Shown here in pieces: positions 60,432 to 64,000 of a stretch of DNA of 64,000 nt. Origin of the DNA: JANLVI01 sp031363915. Lineage in GTDB: Bacteria; Vulcanimicrobiota; Vulcanimicrobiia; Vulcanimicrobiales; Vulcanimicrobiaceae. Both the position numbers and the translations under genes were made by a program. The notes under the pieces were generated by a model that was given only the letters and a program-made list of their open reading frames with translations, ran no database searches and had not been told where the DNA came from. The stretch is from NCBI GenBank assembly GCA_031363915.1, contig JANLVI010000009.1, positions 1-64,000 on the forward strand. The letters run 5' to 3'. How positions within the stretch are numbered: the first letter of the stretch is position 1; every line of letters begins with the position of its first letter.

Positions 60432-61224
60432 CGGCAGAGCCACCCAGATACGCGGCGATCACGTCTTTGTTATGGCGCACTTCGGCGGGTGCACCTTCAG
60501 CGATATGCGTCCCGAAATTCAGCACGGTGATACGATCGCTCACCGTCATGACGAGGTTCATGTCGTGTTCGATCAAGAGCAGGGTGATGCCGCGTTTGCG
60601 GATGCGGTCGAGTAGGCCGATCAGCGCGTCGGTTTCCTCGGGGTTCATCCCGGCCGCGGGTTCGTCCAAGAGCAGCAGGCGCGGGTCGGTAGCGAGAGCC
60701 CGTGCGATCTCCACGCGTCGCTGGTCACCGTAGGGGAGACTCTTGGCCTGCAGCGGGCCCACGCCGGACAAGCCGACGAATTCCAGTAACTCGGCAGAGC
60801 GCTCGCGCGTATCACGTTCTTCGGACTTAGTTTTCCCCGCCGGAACGAGCGCCGTCAACAGGTTCGTCCTCGTGCGGGCGTGACGGCCGATCATGACGTT
60901 TTCCAGCACGCTGAGGCCGCCGAAGAGACGAATGTTTTGAAACGTACGCGCGACGCCGGCACGCGCGATCGTGTGCGGCGCCATGCCGAGCAGTTCGCGC
61001 GCACCGAAAGCGATCGACCCGGCGTCTGCGCGATAGAGTCCCGAGATGACGTTGAGCGTGGTCGTCTTACCCGATCCGTTCGGCCCGATCAGGGCATGAA
61101 TCTGGCCTTCGCGCACGGTCATATCGAGCGAACTCACGGCCGAGACCCCGCCGAACTTCTTCACGAGTCCACGCACCTCGAGCACACCGCGTTCGGCCTG
61201 CGCGATCTCTGCCGGTGTCAGCAT
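60421..61224 (-). CDS. livG: Branched-chain amino acid-type ABC transporter ATPase LivG
   Basis: 267 residues. Walker A LIGPNGSGKTTTLN, GVARTFQNIRLFGGLSVLENV typical of LivG, PYGDQRRVEIARAL as the signature region and Walker B LLLLDEPAAGMNPEE, with switch His in LLIEHDMNLVM. Its ATG overlaps the livM stop (ATGA). Part of the five-gene importer run livJ-H-M-G-F. Confidence 0.95.
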   Translation of the reverse strand: MLTPAEIAQAERGVLEVRGLVKKFGGVSAVSSLDMTVREGQIHALIGPNGSGKTTTLNVISGLYRADAGSIAFGARELLGMAPHTIARAGVARTFQNIRLFGGLSVLENVMIGRHARTRTNLLTALVPAGKTKSEERDTRERSAELLEFVGLSGVGPLQAKSLPYGDQRRVEIARALATDPRLLLLDEPAAGMNPEETDALIGLLDRIRKRGITLLLIEHDMNLVMTVSDRITVLNFGTHIAEGAPAEVRHNKDVIAAYLGGSADAA

Positions 61225-62180
61225 CAGACGCGCTCCGGCCGTCGGAAGCGATTGGTGAGCGCCTCGATGAGACCGACGAGGCCCTGGGGCATGAAGATGA
61301 TCATCGCGACGACCGCCGCACCGTAGACCATGATGTACGAATTCTTGAGCGGACGCAGCACTTCGGGCAGCAAGGTCAAGAGCGCGGCACCCAAGATGGC
61401 GCCGCCGATCGACGAGGATCCGCCAAGAATGAGCATCACCAAGAAGACGACCGACTGATCGAACGAGTACGAGTCGGGACTGATGAATTTGATACTGTGC
61501 GCGAGCAAACTCCCCGCAAGGCCCGCGTACGAACCGGCGAGCACGAAGGCGAGAATCTTATAGCGTGTCGTGTTGATCCCCATGGCGCTTGCGGCGAGTT
61601 CGTTCTCGCGAATCGCTTCCATCGCACGTCCCACGCGCGTTGCTTTGATACGCGCGGCGATGTACGCGCACAGCACGACGAAGCCGAGAACGATATAGAA
61701 GTACGTGCCGTACGATTCGAACGAAATAGACCCGATCGGCGGCGGCGCGGGAATCCCGGTGATGCCGTCGGACCCGTTGGTCACGGCCTTCCAATTGATC
61801 AGCACGAGTTGCGTGATGATGCCGAATCCGATCGTCGCAAGCGCCAGATAATGGCCGGAGAGGCGCAAGCACGGATAGCCGACACCCACGCCCACAAGCG
61901 CCGACATGAGAATCGAGAGCGGCAATGCCTGCCAAAAATTCAGACCGACATGTGTCGTGAAGTAGGCGGACGTGTAGGCGCCGATACCGAGGAACGCCGC
62001 TTGTGCGAGCGACATCTGCCCGGCCCAGCCGAGCAGAATTCCGAGCCCCATCACGACGATCGAATAGACGCCCGCAACGACGCAGAGATTGAGCAGATAA
62101 TCGTTCCCGCGAAAGATCACCGGCAGCAGCAACGCGACGACGACCGCCACGAGCGCGAACACCCAACCGCGCGGTATCAT
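61224..62180 (-). CDS. livM: Branched-chain amino acid-type ABC permease LivM
   Basis: 318-residue inner-membrane permease with about nine helices. Family marks: GWAGQMSLAQAAFLGIGAYT, GYPCLRLSGHYLALATIGFG, and the ATPase-coupling loop GRAMEAIRENELAASAMGI, then ILGGSSSIGGAILGA. ATG overlaps the livH stop (ATGA). Confidence 0.95.
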   Translation of the reverse strand: MIPRGWVFALVAVVVALLLPVIFRGNDYLLNLCVVAGVYSIVVMGLGILLGWAGQMSLAQAAFLGIGAYTSAYFTTHVGLNFWQALPLSILMSALVGVGVGYPCLRLSGHYLALATIGFGIITQLVLINWKAVTNGSDGITGIPAPPPIGSISFESYGTYFYIVLGFVVLCAYIAARIKATRVGRAMEAIRENELAASAMGINTTRYKILAFVLAGSYAGLAGSLLAHSIKFISPDSYSFDQSVVFLVMLILGGSSSIGGAILGAALLTLLPEVLRPLKNSYIMVYGAAVVAMIIFMPQGLVGLIEALTNRFRRPERV

Positions 62181-63091
62181 GCTTTCTCCGCGATGCGTTC
62201 GCCGAAGAGCCCCTGCGGGCGCAAGAGCAGCACGCCGATCAAGATGATGAAGGCGATCGCATCGGTATACGACGATGAGATGTAGAACCCGCCGAACGTC
62301 TCGATCACACCGATGGCCAGGCCACCGACGATCGCGCCGGGAATATTTCCGAAGCCGCCGACAATGCTCGCCGCAAAAGCTTTAAGTGCGATCAGGCTGC
62401 CCATTTCTTTTGTAACGCTGAAGATCGGCGAGACGAGCAGTCCCGAGATCGTTCCGAGCAGTACGCTGTAGATGAACGTGATCGAGACGATCCGGCCGAC
62501 CCGAATGCCGAGGAGACGCGCGGTCGTGCGATCCTGGGCTGTCGCCTGCATCTGCTTCCCAAGCGGCGTCTTCTCGAAGAGAACGTACTGGAATGCGATG
62601 AGAACGGCCGTGACCGCGATAATCAGGAGATCTTGCGGCCGCACGTGCAGGCCCGCAAAGTCGAGCGTGTCGACTGCAAAAGGGCTGGGGAACGAGAGCG
62701 GCTGACTGCCCCATGTAATCTGCGCGAAGTTGCGCAAGAAGATCGACACGCCGATCGTCGAGATAACGACGGGCATCCAGCCGCGTTCGCGCAGTGGCGC
62801 ATACGCGATCCGCGTAAAGAGCAGTGCGAAGCCGATCATCAGCACGAGCACGATGAGGTAAACCCCAATCGCCGGAAGCTGCCAATGCATCGCAAAACCG
62901 AACACCGTGATGGTCGGCACGAGAAACGAAATGGCGACGTACGAGGGCAACATCACAAAGTCGCCTTGGGCGAAATTAACGACGCCGACTGCATTGTAAA
63001 TGAGGACGAAGCCGAGCGCCACGAGAGCGTAGATGGACCCGATCGCAAGTCCGTTGATCAAGAGTTGGAGATTGACGATCGGGTCGTGCAT
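62177..63091 (-). CDS. livH: Branched-chain amino acid-type ABC permease LivH
   Basis: 304-residue permease, eight or so helices. Marks: LINGLAIGSIYALVALGFVL, VNFAQGDFVMLPSYV, the coupling loop GKQMQATAQDRTTARLLGI and AFAASIVGGFGNIPGAIVGG. It starts one base after the binding-protein stop. Substrate class is set by family; amide or urea import is an alternative. Confidence 0.95.
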   Translation of the reverse strand: MHDPIVNLQLLINGLAIGSIYALVALGFVLIYNAVGVVNFAQGDFVMLPSYVAISFLVPTITVFGFAMHWQLPAIGVYLIVLVLMIGFALLFTRIAYAPLRERGWMPVVISTIGVSIFLRNFAQITWGSQPLSFPSPFAVDTLDFAGLHVRPQDLLIIAVTAVLIAFQYVLFEKTPLGKQMQATAQDRTTARLLGIRVGRIVSITFIYSVLLGTISGLLVSPIFSVTKEMGSLIALKAFAASIVGGFGNIPGAIVGGLAIGVIETFGGFYISSSYTDAIAFIILIGVLLLRPQGLFGERIAEKA

Positions 63092-63092
63092 C

Positions 63093-64000
63093 TTAGCCGC
63101 TCACTTTTTTTACGAGCTTGATCTTGCCGCCCTCGACCTCGCCGATGGAGAGTTGGTGGATCATGTTGCCCTCGCCATCGCAGTTGAGCGCGCCCATCAC
63201 ACCCTCGTAACCCTTGGTGAGTTTGAGCGTTGCGATCGTGGTCTTCGGATCCGTTCCCTTCTGCTTACGGTAGGCATCGGCGAGCAGAAACACGCCGTCG
63301 AAAATCCAGCCCGAACCGGTGCCTACGTCCGGATTGTGACCGAAGCGTTTGTAGTACGAAGTCAGGAATTTCGTCGCAACGTTGCTGTTGAAGCCGATAA
63401 TGAAATCTTGCGCGGAGTAGGCGCCATTGGCGCTTGCTTTCGCCACTTCGAGTACCGTCGTGTTCGCAAGCGAGGGCGAGCCAATGATCGGCACTTTGAG
63501 GCCGAGCGACCGGATCTGCTGCAGGATGATCGCGGTATCGCTCGGGTTCTGGACGTAGATCAGCAGCGCATCGCAATTCGCGGTCTTGCACTTCAGAATT
63601 TCTGCCGTGAAGTCTTTGGTATCTTTCGGATACTGTTCGTTTGCGACCGGTTCCATATTGAATTTCTTCAAATTCAATATGATCTGGTCGGCGCCGCCGG
63701 TTCCGAACGCATCCGAGGCATGCATGATCGCGACGCGTTTGGCTTTTTTTTCGTGCACGGCGAACGCCGTCATCGCCGCGGCGGTTAGGCCGTCCGAGGC
63801 GCGCAGGCGGAACATGCCCGGCACGCCGAGCGTCGTGTTCTTGACGGCCGTGCCGCCCGTCATCCATGGAATTTCATGGCTCTTCATGATCGGCGCCATC
63901 GCTTGGATCTGAGTTGAGAGTACGGGTGCCAGAAGCGCCTCGATGTTCTCACCGAGAATCTTGTTAAGCGCGGAGACGGCAGCCTGATTGTCGTTGGTTG
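63093..64000 (-). CDS. ABC substrate-binding protein (LivJ-type), 5' end outside window
   Basis: The frame runs off the end of the window, leaving 301 C-terminal residues; the signal peptide is not visible. Peripla_BP_6 marks: LLAPVLSTQIQAMAPIMK, PWMTGGTAVKNTTLGVPGMF, HASDAFGTGGADQI, AIILQQIRSLGLKVPIIGS, and WIFDGVFLLADAYRKQKG. It delivers the ligand to LivHM. As first gene of the importer run, its promoter lies outside the window. Ligand specificity is unknown. Confidence 0.92.
   Translation of the reverse strand, partial: TNDNQAAVSALNKILGENIEALLAPVLSTQIQAMAPIMKSHEIPWMTGGTAVKNTTLGVPGMFRLRASDGLTAAAMTAFAVHEKKAKRVAIMHASDAFGTGGADQIILNLKKFNMEPVANEQYPKDTKDFTAEILKCKTANCDALLIYVQNPSDTAIILQQIRSLGLKVPIIGSPSLANTTVLEVAKASANGAYSAQDFIIGFNSNVATKFLTSYYKRFGHNPDVGTGSGWIFDGVFLLADAYRKQKGTDPKTTIATLKLTKGYEGVMGALNCDGEGNMIHQLSIGEVEGGKIKLVKKVSG

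Noticed and set aside
1..64000. CRISPR array, insertion sequence or prophage
   Set aside because: I saw no regularly spaced repeats, transposase, terminal inverted repeats or phage structural genes.

Overview
The window is 64 kb of high-GC bacterial chromosome with dense, often overlapping genes and frequent GTG and TTG starts. It carries eight tRNA genes, the SRP RNA, central-metabolism genes and no plasmid, transposon or CRISPR signature. The mix (stand-alone STAND ATPase, secreted sedolisin-type protease, many c-di-GMP proteins, tyrosine catabolism, tungsten/molybdenum aldehyde oxidoreductase, late cobalamin genes) fits a free-living, probably aerobic or facultative soil-type bacterium of a deep, poorly cultured lineage. 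Candidatus Eremiobacterota (WPS-2) is my best guess, from general resemblance only; no marker here proves it.

Layout. 1-865: two unassigned small genes, one cut by the window edge, abutting the 3' end of tRNA-Lys, possibly the end of an integrated element. 866-1845: tRNAs Lys, His, Pro and Arg with a damaged secreted-protein gene between Lys and His. 1862-6181 (minus): SRP RNA, then a tight DUF4446 - M23 peptidase - YggT - lepA - rdgB run. 6264-12043: a twice-frameshifted secreted protein, then a plus-strand run of ABC permease, M3 peptidase, ABC ATPase, SGNH lipoprotein esterase and DUF2721. 12149-20593: HPPD, STAS protein, small zinc-knuckle protein, deoC plus aldehyde dehydrogenase, a PAS/GGDEF/EAL protein and an EgtB-like non-haem iron enzyme. 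20604-21442: two decayed genes. 21470-25403 (minus): isocitrate dehydrogenase with an in-frame TAG, cupin protein, YeiH-type exporter and alpha/beta hydrolase.

25542-31705: a secreted unknown and a BtuF-like protein (plus), facing a minus-strand run of DUF429, ferritin-like, cobC-like phosphatase, cobT, cobS and pyrophosphatase. 31760-36427: GAF/degenerate GGDEF/EAL protein, an aldehyde dehydrogenase-like protein without the catalytic half, class II aldolase, tRNA-Ser with a textbook terminator, a GNAT remnant and an arsenate-reductase-type phosphatase. 36436-42899 (minus): moeA, moeA with a periplasmic-binding-like domain, moaD, tungsten/molybdenum aldehyde:ferredoxin oxidoreductase and a P1 peptidase. 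42958-50294 (plus): pckA, S53 protease, STAND/TPR regulator behind a 16-bp perfect hairpin, 2-hydroxyacid dehydrogenase and methyltransferase. 50540-54998: a decayed LuxR regulator faces a minus-strand run of HbpS-like, MaoC, OmpR regulator, histidine kinase and homogentisate dioxygenase. 55062-59671: a secreted unknown, an EAL protein, tRNAs Ser, Arg and Met, tadA and a two-domain aspartyl protease. 59688-64000 (minus): a complete branched-chain-amino-acid-type ABC importer, its binding protein cut by the window end.

How the genes work together. HPPD and homogentisate dioxygenase supply two consecutive steps of tyrosine catabolism from separate loci. DeoC and the adjacent aldehyde dehydrogenase can turn deoxyribose-5-phosphate into glyceraldehyde-3-phosphate and acetate. 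CobT, CobS and a CobC-like phosphatase complete the lower ligand of cobalamin. The moe/moaD genes supply the pterin cofactor for the neighbouring oxidoreductase. Four proteins carry intact or degenerate c-di-GMP domains. Several genes are broken: multi-lesion cases (20604-21442, 35719-36044, 50540-50966) look like real decay, while single-lesion cases (isocitrate dehydrogenase, 920-1470, perhaps 6264-6845) could also be assembly errors.
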